From positions 248,001 through 312,000 of the forward strand of contig JBAJFE010000031.1 of assembly GCA_037903355.1 (NCBI GenBank): 64,000 nt of DNA, given 5' to 3'. Position 1 is the stretch's first letter. Every line of letters starts with the position of its first letter. Below the pieces are notes generated by a model. The model was not told the origin of the DNA. It searched no databases and saw only the letters and a list, made by a program, of their open reading frames with translations. Below, one piece after another: positions 1 through 12,100 of this stretch. The stretch comes from Trichuris trichiura. Lineage: Eukaryota; Nematoda; Enoplea; Trichinellida; Trichuridae. A program made the translations under genes and the position numbers.

Positions 1-480
1 AACAAACAAACTGGTGTTTTAAATTCTGAAAGAATGCTCCTGAAGATCAACTTGATGTTTACATCACTACGAGCTTGCTACGTTCTGTATACTTTAACGT
101 GTGCCTGTGTAAGGGCTGTTAAACTGCAGACTTTTGATTTGAATTCTTTCCGGCGTAGATCTTTGGAGCGTCTTACTTTGCCATAGCATTCGCTTTGCCT
201 TGGCCATGTTGCCGCAGCTTTCTCCTTGCAGCATCGCGTCCGGTACAAAGTGTGGGCTTGTACATTGCCAGCAGCCGTGGGTTTATTTCACCCTATACGG
301 TGACATGAGGCTCCTCATTTCTACTCAGCCTGTGATTTGTTATTGTTCCTCGCTGTGGATTGGTGATTGCTGTTAGTTTATTTTCCACCATTCAAATGCT
401 TTAGTTTTATGTTGCACTCTCATAGTCTTTTGTATCGCTTCATCGCCGTTGGCTTGCAGCTGTTCGTCTAACTTCCACAC
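1..480 (+). mobile_element. Penelope-like element 5' fragment (pLTR/5' UTR), decayed
   Basis: About 440 bases here match, in inverted orientation, the 5' region of the Penelope-like element at roughly 5030-5490. Shared stretches include the block around GCTGTTAAACTGCAG and the block around GTTTATTTTCCACC. The match begins near position 30 and fades near 470, where this copy shows no intact reading frame. Penelope-like elements often carry terminal repeats in direct or inverted arrangement, so this is either the partner terminal repeat or a second truncated insertion. The fragment may extend beyond the left edge of the window. Confidence 0.6.
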
Positions 481-2940
481 CACGTTAAAATTATCTCAAA
501 ATTCTAGTGCCGCTCAACTGCTTGTGAGGTTTGCCAGCTCGTTCAAACCTTGCTTGCCTATTGTATTCCTTTAGGTTTCTGACCTTCAGCTGCAGTTGTC
601 AGTTTGTCCCACTTGCTTCAACCCAACTGTTTCTGTGCTAATCTTCCGCTGCTGTTCAATTAATTTTTAAGCCTCTTTGCTTTCTACTTTGCCAGGTTTC
701 GTCTCCCAGTATTTGTTCATCTTGCCGTATATTGAACGATAGCATTTTGCTGATACGTTCTATCTTGGTTTGTTTCGTTGGCCTTCGCTTACAGTTACTG
801 GACCTGATAATTAAATGCGAATGGCAAAGTAGGGAGAGCTGTAAAGACAGCAAGAAGTTCTAACCATAATTACTATGCTTATGTTTGCGCTGACGACCAG
901 AGCAGCGGCATCTCTGAGAGCTTCACTTATTGAAGGTTTTCACGGGCGGAAATTGCCGTAACGCAACTACGCAAAGATTTCTGAATCAAGAATGATATAT
1001 CAAACAAGTTTATAACATTGTTGGAAATGCCTGAAAATTCTTCACTGTCTTTTCGTCAACTTACACAGTTGGGAACAGATTCAGTAGAGCAGTTTCCTCA
1101 AGAAATCCAAAAAAAATAGTGGGTAGCGCTCGATAAGGTGTCCCGCGGCTATTGTTGTCTAGTTTGGAGCAGGACTTTCTAGAACTCGCAGAAAAGCGCC
1201 AAGATCAAGGGCGACATTCCGTTTCACAGATGCTTTAGTTTCAGGAGCTTTCTTTAAGTTTTGCCCAGTATGTCAGAATGGTTAACACTTTTTTCTCTTC
1301 ATCAATAAATGATTTTCTGATTACCTATGTGTGTTGTACATTCGTAGCAGTTCGCGCGGCAGAATCAAAGTCTCGCAGCCCACAAAGCGAGGATGCTCAG
1401 CTTGAAGACTACCCAGAATTGTCGCACGAGTGTGTTGCAATCACGGTCCTGACTAGGTCGCACCTGACGGGGTGCAACCATCAGCATCTAGGGCGAGACC
1501 GGCTACGCAGTGTGGTTCTTCATTAACGGATAAGTTATAAGGATGTGCGAAAGTGAAGCATGAGAACCCGCTAATGGAGACATGGTGCCTTACATAAGAA
1601 GGCATTTTTCCCAACACGACTTTTTCTTTCACCGTATACTCGCTCACATCAGTAAACAGCTCAGTGAACCGAAACCTTCGTTCTCGGCGCAAGTATTCCC
1701 CTACAGCGCCTTCTGTTGATCTGATCCAAACAGCTACTCACTCCAAGGAAACGGAGAAACGCAACGGCTCAATAAGAAAAGAGGGACTGATACCTGAGTG
1801 AAGGAATCTCGAAAGGGGCCAAGCAGAAAACTATTTGAAAATAAACATTCTAAAACATGGCGTAGCAAATACGTGCGGCTGGCGAGGCATAGATTCGCAG
1901 TACCACCGCTAAAAACGTAAACCAATGAAGACCAGTCCAGCAGAACCTAGACTTTTCAAAGCGCACATCCATAGCCCAACAGAAATGCAATCCATCCAAT
2001 CGCAGCCAGTGCAAATGTGGAAATGGACTTTCAAGAGAAATGCGTGGCAAGAACGTACCTCCAGAAGCAGTTATATGGCTCATACACGTTTTTCCCCTAA
2101 TTGGAACGGAAAGTATTTCAATACTACTAAGGAGGAACCACGTGCGGCCCGAAAGCTACAGACATTAAAAATTTTGTACTCAAAAACGGGACAGGCATTC
2201 CATAAGAAGAAACAAATTAATCAGGAAAGTATTTCACTAATTTTTATGGTTTAAACGCACCAGCGAAACAGCCAGGCCTTAACATAACTCGAACAATTCA
2301 CGTCAGGTTTTCTATTCGTGCGCTATACAAACGCACACAGTATCCACTATTTTAAAAGACTTCTATCGGTAAGGAATATCCTTTCAGCTGCCGCAAATGA
2401 GCAGTTGGAGTACTTTCAAAGCTCTAGCTACTTCGCCATCACCACTTAAGTAGTAGATCCAGCAGCTGTAAAGTAAGGCCTACCGAACAAACCACTACAG
2501 AAAGCATCATCAAAATGCCGTCGCTCAAAATACGGCAAAATAAATAAAATCTGTTAAACCAAAAGGGAGAGAAAGCCAAAAAATTAATTGAACTGCAGCA
2601 AAAAATAGCGCAGAAACAAATGGGCTCAGTCAAGTGGCATTAAATAACAGCCGCAGCTGAAGGCCGGAAAAGTAACAGAAATTTATAAGCACTTAAGGCC
2701 TGAACGGGCTGGCAAAACTTACAAGCACTTGAGCAATGGTAATATGTTCAGCGCGATGAATTGCGCAGGTCTAGCGAACATTAACATTATTGTACGGAAA
2801 AGCAACCCGCTCAAAAAATCGTTTAATTGCGAAGCTTTCGGAGATCACCTGTCCCCGTCTTCAGCGCAGGTAACTGACAGAGTGAGTGCTGGCCCGCCCT
2901 TTATGTGGGACTGGTGCTTTAAACCGCAGGAGACTTGCGT
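481..2940. other. No supported gene
   Basis: Only short open frames occur. One at 1278-1526 (+) begins with a stretch resembling a weak signal peptide, but I could not attach a second exon with consistent phase. I see no recognisable domain, tRNA or terminal-repeat pair here. Confidence 0.4.
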
Positions 2941-2959
2941 CGTTTTAAAGGAGATCCGA

Positions 2960-3110
2960 TATTATTTTAAAAGAGGGGGGGCGGAAAACGGGCACGGCGG
3001 AAGGGGAGCAACAAAGGCAGAAGAGAAAGAAAGAGTGGGAAAAAAAGAATGGGAAAAAAAGAATAAAAAAGAAAGAAAAAAGAATGAGGGAGGGGGGCAA
3101 GGGAATTAAC
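2960..3110 (+). repeat. Purine-rich low-complexity tract
   Basis: A G/A-only-biased stretch with runs such as GAAAGAAAGAGTGGG and repeated AAAAAAAGAA blocks. It abuts the 3' side of the minus-strand Penelope-like element and could be its low-complexity tail or simple sequence expanded at the insertion junction. The open frames across it on both strands are composition artefacts. Confidence 0.6.
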
Positions 3111-3148
3111 CGGGCTGGGGATACTTCCAAGTCACCGAGGTGAAACCC

Positions 3149-5033
3149 TTATCGCCCCTGTACAGGCGATTCTTGTAGGCGGCAGCAGTTGGTGGCCCTG
3201 ATGATATTGCTCCAGGTGTCACTGATTGCGATGCCACCATCCCTGTTAATGTTGGAATTGAACTTTATATAAAATGCCTCCTTCATCTTCCTAATCGTAA
3301 AGTGCCTTTCTTTGCACAGCACTTTTGCACGCAGTTGACCCGTGCATTGCGCTGCGTGCTGTGCCACCGCTGAACTCTGGCTGGCTCTCTCCATGGCAAC
3401 TCGCGGATCCAGTGTTGGCGGACGGCCACGTGACGTGATGGACGGTTCTCCGTTCAACCGGTTGACTGCGTTCCTGTACCTGGTTAAGGACCTCATGTGC
3501 TCCTGCCACCTGTGTGCCAGCGTATAACATGTTTCACCAATGTACGTGCATGAACATCCACACTTGATTTCATAAACTACCCCAGGGCACTGGTCCGGAG
3601 GTACTCTTTCTTTGTCATTCCGTAATACTGAACGGAAGCTTAGGTTCCCTTTGAACCAGACTTGGAAGCCTAGTCTGTTCCCAAGCCTTTTGATTTTTTC
3701 CCCTAGGCCTGCGTAATATGGGAGGATCAGGCGCAGTCCTGGAGCAGGTCTTTTTGTCCTTGTCCTTCCTCCCAGTTTTCGCTGGATTGTTGAGTTTATT
3801 GTGTGGGTGGGGTATCCGTTCTTTTCAAAGGTTCGTCGTAGGTGGCTCAGTTCCTCTTCCAAATATTCCGGATCGCAGATCGCCAAAGCTCGGTCCACCA
3901 CCACCCCCCCCCCCCCAATATCCCAGTCATAATGTGCCGCGAATGGTGCAACGTGTACTCGACATATTTGTCTGAGTGCGTCGGTTTTCGGTAGACAGTA
4001 GTTTTAATACCCTCTTGCGAGCGAATGATGAGGATATCCAAGAATGGAATTTTTCTTTCGACCTCTTTTTCAATGGTGGATTTTATCGTGTTAGGAAATT
4101 CATGGTTTAATACTTCTAGGAGCACCTCTTCGTTGCCCTTTTGATTATTGCAAAGATATCATCCACGTATCGTTTGAAAAACGTGCGCGCAATTTCACCA
4201 TCAGTCTTGGAAAACACTCGCCTTTCCAAATATTCTATGAACACCTCCGCCAGTACCGGTGATAGTGGACTTCCCATCGCTGCACCGTTTTTTTGTTTGT
4301 AAAAGGAGCCCTGAAAGTGGAAGGTGTTGGCCTCAAACATGCAGAAGGAACATAGCTTGACTATGTGGAACGGGTTGAGTTTAGTGCGTCCAAGTAGAGT
4401 GTCGTCTGAATTTAGTAAGTCTAGTAAGACCTTTAAGGTTTCCGGTATCGGCAAGCTGGTGAATAAATTTTTGACATCATAGCTGACCATGATATCTGTC
4501 GGTGTGAGGTGTTTGCTTTTGAGTTCCGTGCAAAAACACCTGCTGTTTTTAACTGAGGACTGTTGCCGTCCCACTAAAGGTTGAATTAGTCGCTTCAGGT
4601 ACGAACCTAGTTCAGAAGTGATGCTGTAGATGGACGACACTACTGATCGGAAAGGAATGTCGGCCTTGTGAATTTTGGGCAAACCATACATTTCAGGGCA
4701 TTTGTAACGGGAGACGTGCCCTAGCTTCTTGCCTATTCTGGTTAGAGTTTCATTTCCAGTTTCTTGCGCAGAAACTTGTATCAGGCGTTTCAAAGTCTTG
4801 TGTAAATCCTTGGTGGGGTCTTCTTGAATGGGCAACTATACCGTGTTGTTTAGGAGGGCAGACATCCTGTTTTGGTAAAACGACTTATCTAACACTACCG
4901 CCCCGTTGCCCTTGTCAGCTTTTGTGATCACTATGTCTGTTCGTGATTTCAATTGTTTAAGTGCACGAAATTTTGACCTCGTTAGGTTTGCCCTTCCATA
5001 GTTGTGCCTCAGTATAACGCAGGCGCAAACCAA
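3149..5033 (-). pseudogene. Penelope-like RT/GIY-YIG polyprotein pseudogene
   Basis: This is the coding remnant of the element described above, in three overlapping open segments: 5033-4116 (interrupted by one stop at about 4836), 4125-3847 and 3904-3149. The segments join only through frameshifts. The RT palm lies at about 4530-4130, the GIY-YIG domain at about 3590-3470, and the final segment ends in TAA at 3149. The mutations are simple indels and one stop, so the insertion is not very old. The 13-C homopolymer shift could also be a sequencing error. Confidence 0.85.
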
Positions 5034-5490
5034 CCGGAATGAAGCGATGGAGATGGACTATGAGAACAGAACATCAAACTAGAGGTGATGGTCGGTGGAA
5101 AATAAACGAACTGGAGTCGCTCATCTTTAGCAAGGAACGATTGCGAATCACAGCCAGAACAGACCGGAGGGGACGTCACGCCACCACATAGGGTGAACTA
5201 AACCTACAGTTTCTGGTGATGTACAAACGTTCACTGCCTACTGGAAGAGGTGCTGCAAAGAAAAAGCCAACACGATCGACGGCAAAGCAAACGACATGGC
5301 AAACTAGAACGATCCAGAAGTCTACTCCCGAAAAAATTCGAGTCAAAGCGCTGCAGTTTAACAGCTCCTACAGACACGCATGCTAAAGGTGAGTGCACAT
5401 GGCAAGCTTGCACCAGTGTAAACGTCAATCTGATCCTCAGGACAGTTCCTTCATGATTTAAAGCTTTCTTTAAAATCACCTCGTTCATTT
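3149..5490 (-). mobile_element. Penelope-like retroelement, inactivated copy
   Basis: The order on the minus strand is as follows. The 5' region (about 5490-5030) matches the fragment at the window start. Next comes the DKG-type motif (ITKADKGNGAVVLDK). The reverse transcriptase follows with motif A (SYDVKNLFTSLP), motif B (NGAAMGSPLSP) and the YVDD active-site box. The C-terminal part carries a GIY-YIG endonuclease (GVVYEI then TYIGET) with a CxC pair just before the second motif. Compared with canonical elements, the N-terminal coding part between the 5' region and the DKG box seems missing. The frame is broken by an in-frame TAG near 4836, a one-base shift near 4125 and another in a run of 13 C at 3904-3916. 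Such elements use the GIY-YIG nuclease for target-primed integration. This copy cannot make a full protein. Confidence 0.88.
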
Positions 5491-6148
5491 AAAATCAGCT
5501 GATTACTACAACAGTACTCACGCGTTCTTTGTCTCAGCAGTGTTATCGTCCTCTAAGCAACAGTACGTCACAAATTGAAGCAGAGTTTTAATTACTCAAT
5601 TCAGTTGCCATTACACGACTTGCTGAGAACACAACGTAAGTGCACGTATCATGAAGTGTACTGTTCCATTTTACACGTATCTCTTAATGTGTGATCGAGT
5701 ACATGTACATATAACTCGTATCCGTCTTTCGCCGTCTGACATACTTGCTTTGGTCTACTCAGCCTTCAAAGCCCGTAAATCATTCCCGCGGCTCCAACCA
5801 ACTCATGTACCACCTTCGTCTAGAAAATTTAAAACTCATAGACATTGCTGGATGAAAGACTTCTACAACGTTAGTACACGTTGAAAACATTTTTTAAAAT
5901 GTATGAACTATCGCAAGGTTCATGAAAACTGCCACTATCAATCTTTAGCTCATAAACTAAATCAGAACAATAAAGAAACGATTAGATGTTTCAGTTGAGG
6001 ACGGTCAAAGAACGTGTATGCAGCAGTTCAAGCGCGCAGATTGGCCTTATGATTTTCCTGCGCGTTAGATTTACCACCTGTCTTTGAATAATTCGAAGGC
6101 ACCGGCAGATGGATATCTTTGTTAATGCTGCAGCTCTTTTAGGTTGCT
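5491..6148. other. Intergenic upstream of the EGF-repeat gene
   Basis: I see no gene. The region must contain the promoter of the EGF-repeat gene that starts at 6149, but I find no convincing core element. Confidence 0.4.
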
Positions 6149-9100
6149 ATGTCCAGCACTTACTGTATAACTACGTTCATTCTGAGCATCGCTGTTGTTT
6201 GGTGTCATGCCTACCCCGAACTGCTCGACTATGATAAAACAGACTGCATTTTCCACTTTCGTCGCAATGAGCACAGGCATGACTATCCTATGGCTATTAT
6301 CGAAACGATACCAGGCCTAGTGTCATACGGGGAACATTTTGCTCCACTGAAATTATGCACCGCTATCACTCCAGAGGGACGTACAATTGGGTTTTTATGG
6401 CCCGTTGGAATGAAGACATTGTGTTCAAGCGACAAAGCTCTTGAACACATCTGGGCTCAGACTAAAAGCATGACAAACAGAAATGCAACTGGACGATTAC
6501 TTAATGTTCCAAGACCAAATTTGGAATGGTCACTACGAATTCATGAGGAGGTGGTTATAAATGGATACGTCATTGTGAGAATAAATTCTACCCAAAAAAG
6601 AAAGCTGTACAACGTCGCCTACAAACTTATTGAAAGTGCAAATGTATCAGTGATAACCCACAGTGTGGACAATGGAGTCGTGGTAAAGCCAGATCTCGCG
6701 TTGTATTATAATTTCACAGATTTGGAAAAATCCTCTAAAGAACATTTGAGAACCGGTGAAAGGATAGTTGTACTGCTACAATATAAGAAGCTATATTATG
6801 TGCATGAGAACGAGGTTCTAGATCAACTGAGAGCATTCGCTAATGACAGGAGTGCCCGTGATTTAACGCATTACCTTTCCTTCTGCTCGTATACAAATTA
6901 CATGAAATATTGCGCAAAGAAGTTAGAAGAGGGAGACAGGACAAAAGAAGGAAAATATGGAAGATATGGATGCGAAACATGCAGACCTGGTTTTGCAGGA
7001 TTTCATTGCCACATTGGTAATACACCTAGAGGTGTCTTTGCCCTAGGCATTTTTCGCTTTTCGATGCTTAGTGAAATCAACGATTAACTTCACTGATTAT
7101 GCCATTTCACTGTTTCGCTGGGCATAATTCTGTCCACGATAATATTACACTGTTTGTACCGAAGACAGCAAATAACTTTACTTTAAAAACACTTAAACCT
7201 TAATCCGCTAGTCTGCTCGACAACCATATCAGCACCATGTAAATTTCCCAAAATTAAGTAAAGCATTTTCCCGAGCTTCGTCGGATAATTAACATTTCAA
7301 AGGTAACTAACTACCTTATCTATTGCGATATTACTATCAATATCACGTCTTAGTGAACATTCCTAGGAAGCGAAGCTACTGTTGTTATATTATCGAATTG
7401 ATAACTTGAGAAGAAGGAATCTTCTGCCCTGCTTTCGTTAAAATGCTTTTAAAACAATGACATAGGGAATTCTCCATGATTTCTGGTCACATGATACCCT
7501 TGCGCTGATCAAGGCAAAAACAGAGATGTAGGATTTCAAGAACAAAATGTCTCCTGTGTAGAAAGAACAACACAGTAATTTCCAATCTTTTTCTGCCGCA
7601 GGGCGTGCAAATGTAGCAGCAGATCAAATAATTAAATTCAAGAACTACCATGTTTTTTACCTTGAGAAGATCTGGATGAATGCGCATACAGAAGCAAAAT
7701 GAAAGCCTGGCATAGCTGGGGAAACGGGAGCAGTACGTTCTGCCATTACCGGTTAAGTGCAATATCCTGTCCCTATTTTCAGGATGGATTTGGTGGCATT
7801 ATGTAGATTACGAGAATGGTATAAACAACTGCAGCGCATACAGCAAGTGCGAAAATACCTTCGGTTCATACAAGTGCATATGTCATGACGGATGGCAGGG
7901 AACTTATTGTGATCAAGGTGAGGCAATATTCCTTATAGTGAGCCTGTTCAAATCCTTACAGATATTGACGAATGCAAAGAGGGATTGCAACTATGCGGTA
8001 GAATGACGGATCGATGTGAGAATATTCCAGGAAGTTACAAATGTATCTGCAAGACTGGATTCACTGGGGAACATTGCACAAACGGAAACTTTTCCTTTGC
8101 TGTCTCAGACTACAAGTAAATGCAGTATGCTTTTAGACATTGAAGAATGCAAGGACAATCCATGTCGTCACGGAGGTTTGTGCATAGAAACATATGGTAG
8201 CTATATTTGCCGATGTCCCAAAGGATGGAATGGTCATAACTGCGAGAAAGGTTCCAGAAACATAAAATCAAATAGAATTTTGATACACTCTTAATTTAGA
8301 CATAGACGAATGCACCTCAAATCCATGCCAAAATCAGGCAGAGTGCGCTAATACAGAAGGCAGCTTCAAATGCAAATGCCCTGCATACTTTACTGGTCAA
8401 ACTTGTGAGATTGGTAGGTTGCTAGTTAGGTGTTCTGAGTCAATTGACAAACGTCTTATGCACATCGTGATTTCTCCATCTCCTAATAGCTTTAATCCGA
8501 CCTTTCCTAGTATAAATAGTTTCACTTGCGTTATAGAGATAGACGCCTGTAAGTCTCTAAAATGCGTACACGGATTCTGCACAGGAAGAGGAGTAAATGC
8601 ACTCTGTCAATGCTATGGGCGATGGACGGGTTCCAAATGCAATGAGAGTAATTTAGTGATAATGTGTTTTCTCCGTGCTCATATTTTCTTATAGCGGTCA
8701 ACATGTGCAAGAACGAAGACACGTGCATAAATGGCGGTGCTTGCATAATTGATCCTTTAATGAATTATACATGCATTTGCGCCGCAGGATTTACTGGTAG
8801 AAACTGTGAAATAGGTAAGGCAGATCATTACAAGACATCTTTTTTAATCAGAGGACGAAAAATGTAAAATCGCATAAAGTGTAAGGCATGGAGAAAAGCA
8901 TGCTGACATTATAATACTAATACTGCGATGAAAAGTTTTCGTTTCGAAGAATTCTTTATTCGTTTGTGACCTCTTTTTTAAAATATAATTCCGTTGACAG
9001 CTGTGAAGCATGTTGTGCAAGGCCGTTTCCGCTCTGTAATCGACAGAATAAAACATCCCAGAACTATTTTCTATTTTCTTGGCATTCATATCAGTTCGAT

Positions 9101-12100
9101 TAATAAAGGCTTATTGGAGGTTATGGTGCGGTGCAGCCCGGTGGCTTAATGCAAACTTGGAAACGGCCTCAGCTTTCTGCTCATTATTTGTTTTTTCTTC
9201 AGTAAACCTTTAAGGTTACTTAGAAGTTTTGCTGAAGATGCTTATCCTATCACATGTTGTTTGCTGTCAAGTATCAAACGACGTTACCGCAAAAGACTAT
9301 AAACTTCATTTCATAAGTGAGGCCAATGAACTTACCGTCAAACCAAAGAACACATTCACTCTTCAATCAAACTGGATAGTGAGGTTACGAACAATATGTT
9401 CTTTTGTTCTAACAGTTTAAACTTTATTGATCAGATACGTGGCATACCCACCCGAACAATCAGCGCTGCAGTACGCTTTATCAACATCAACATTAATACT
9501 CCTTTTCGATAAACAGAAAAGCTCATACGGTGTCACATTTGTTGTTTGAAAGACTAGCAGCTAGCACCACTGAGGCCTTCCGTTGCATAAATTCTGCAAC
9601 TCTGTTTGTATTGGTTGATTACGGACTTGGGAAACTTTGTCTTGCTTCTGTGTGAGAAAATTCGTATGTGGCCCATGCTCTTTCTTTCATTAGGCAACCA
9701 AAGTATTCATGAAAAAATGACTGCCGCCTTCACACGTACGCTTTATGAATTTTAACACATTAAACAGCGCCGTAGACAGAGGCTGACCTTCCACGGCGAT
9801 TTGTTGCGATATATTTGACCACGTTGCGCTTTCCTGTATATGACCGCACAGGCAAATTGTACGTTCCCTCATTTTCATTTCCTGTGGACTTTCGGGGAAC
9901 CAGTGCCACCCTTTCAACGAAATTAATTTATCTCTCATGATAAAATTAAACCCAAACACGAGGAGACTGATGATGAGGATACGATTTTGGTTTCTGGTTG
10001 TGCATGTGAAATTATTGTTAATTTCAGATCAAAACGATTGCGAAAGCAATCCATGCGTAAATGGGTGGTGCGTTGATTTGGTTGGTGGTTACAAGTGTAT
10101 CTGTCAGCGCGGAATGGAAGGACAGAACTGCGCTAAAAGTAAGGTGCTTCTATGAGATGGTGGTGAATGGAATAAATCAAAATTTTGGGAGACCCGATTG
10201 CTCTCCGACCGAACTGTTTAATCATGGAACGCAAGTGAGCTGCTTCAGTAGATCCGCTCAGCCTAGCGGACTACTGAGAACTAAATCAATGATATTTACT
10301 AACTAATAGTGCGATGGAAAATGTTTTCATCTGAAGTGTAAGTGCTGTAAGATTCAATACTGACAATGAAAACTTGGAACAGTGAACGTTTTCGTTGTTT
10401 ACCAAGTTTTCCTAGAGCATGAGTATTTCACTTGAATTTCAGCTAATGCAAAAATCAGCACAGCTATATTAAAATCACTCCAGGCGAACAAAAGGCTAAC
10501 TTTTTTCTAAAGAAACTTACAATTTTGTAGAAGAGACAACTAGCCTGAAATCTATTAAAGTGGCAGAACAAACTAGCCGTGCTAAACATAAACGCCTCTG
10601 TCAAAACCTACCGATTAGTGAATGCAGAATAGCGAGATCAATGTTGAAAACACTTGAAAATGTGGTTTCTTCGTACGGGACCGTATGTTTTCAACATGCA
10701 AAAGCTTTATTACGGAATAATTCCCGTTTAATGCGTGTAAACTCCGGAGCTTCGGGTCCCGGTCGACCCGAAAGCTCCGGAGTTTACACGCATTACACAG
10801 GAATTATTCCGTAATAAAGCTTTTGCTTGTTGAAAACACTATCACAATTCTCTATACACATCAGACGGGGCATTTTGTAACAATAATTGCGTCTTCATAT
10901 TTATACTTCTGTTCACTGTTTTGTTGCGTTTGCTTTTCTGTTTCTGTAAGAGAACATCTTAGACGCCTACGACTATTTAAACGATCGGAATGCAAGAGAG
11001 AAATACAGCTCCCTGACGAAACTGACAGCGAAACAAGAGCAGTTCACAAACGTGCTATGAAGCGTTTCGTAATTCTGAGTAACACTCTGGTCATCCGTCT
11101 GACGGTTGTGCTTTTTTTAATTTGCATACAAACACATAAAGCTCCACGTAGCGTGTAAATAAAAGGTCATTTTGTAAATGCCCTTATAGAACATTTATAT
11201 AAACGCATTTAAGGACTGTCCAACCGCCAGAAACTCCGTGTTCAAAGCACCCTTGCAATGGTTCACGCTGCCTCCCGATTGCTATACTTCATTCATTAAC
11301 CCTTTTCAGGCTTTTTTTTATTGCGGCGACAATTACGCACATGTCACTTTTTCATTCAACTGCAATTTAAGCAGGAAAGTATTTAATTAGTTGCCAACTG
11401 CAGCCACCGCATGCACGAGGGACTGGAACATTATAGGCATATTGAATGATCATTCTGACAGATTACGTCGGGAACACTAAAACAATTTTGTTTAAAGATA
11501 CTCCTCGCGCGTGAACATGTATGAGCATTTTTATTACTCCAAATCTACTGCGCGAAAAGCAAGTTTGTGTGATCCCTAGCATTTCTCTGCCGCTGACAAA
11601 AATACTAACCTGTACGCACTATTATTAACGTGTAAATTCTCGTTTGAGAATGTATCACGCCAGCTGTGCCAACCGTTTTCAGTTATCCGACGCTCTATTT
11701 CTGGCAATTAAGAGTTTTCTAAAGGCCGACGTTCGGTTTTCCCAACTGGATGTTACTAGACATCTATGGTTTACCAATTCAGTTCATTTTGATTACATGA
11801 TCCACTGATTCAATAGACGTAATAATCTGTGACCTAAATAGATGTTCTATGCTGGGAGCTATGAATGCCTCAGTATTTCTAGAAACTTTAGTAGAAAGTT
11901 AATACTCATCATATACTGTTTAGGCGAAAACAAGTGTGCCCGTTTGAATTGCATTGGAGGCACTTGCAGGCTACACAATGGAGTGCCATATTGCAAATGT
12001 GACGAAGATCATTACGGTCCTCACTGTGAGATTGGTAAAAAGAATCGAATGCATACATTAGAACGTCCATTATCTGTGCTAGCTGGTACAGCGGTCAACT

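Noticed and set aside
1278..1526. Possible secreted-protein first exon
   Set aside because: The hydrophobic start is weak and no in-phase second exon or conserved motif was found.
3342..3975. Plus-strand frames over the Penelope-like element
   Set aside because: They are antisense to the GIY-YIG and RT coding sequence, which has clear family motifs on the minus strand.
9229..9420. Possible extra exon of the EGF-repeat gene in the 1.2-kb intron after exon 7
   Set aside because: It has no EGF cysteine pattern, and exons 7 and 8 already join in phase.
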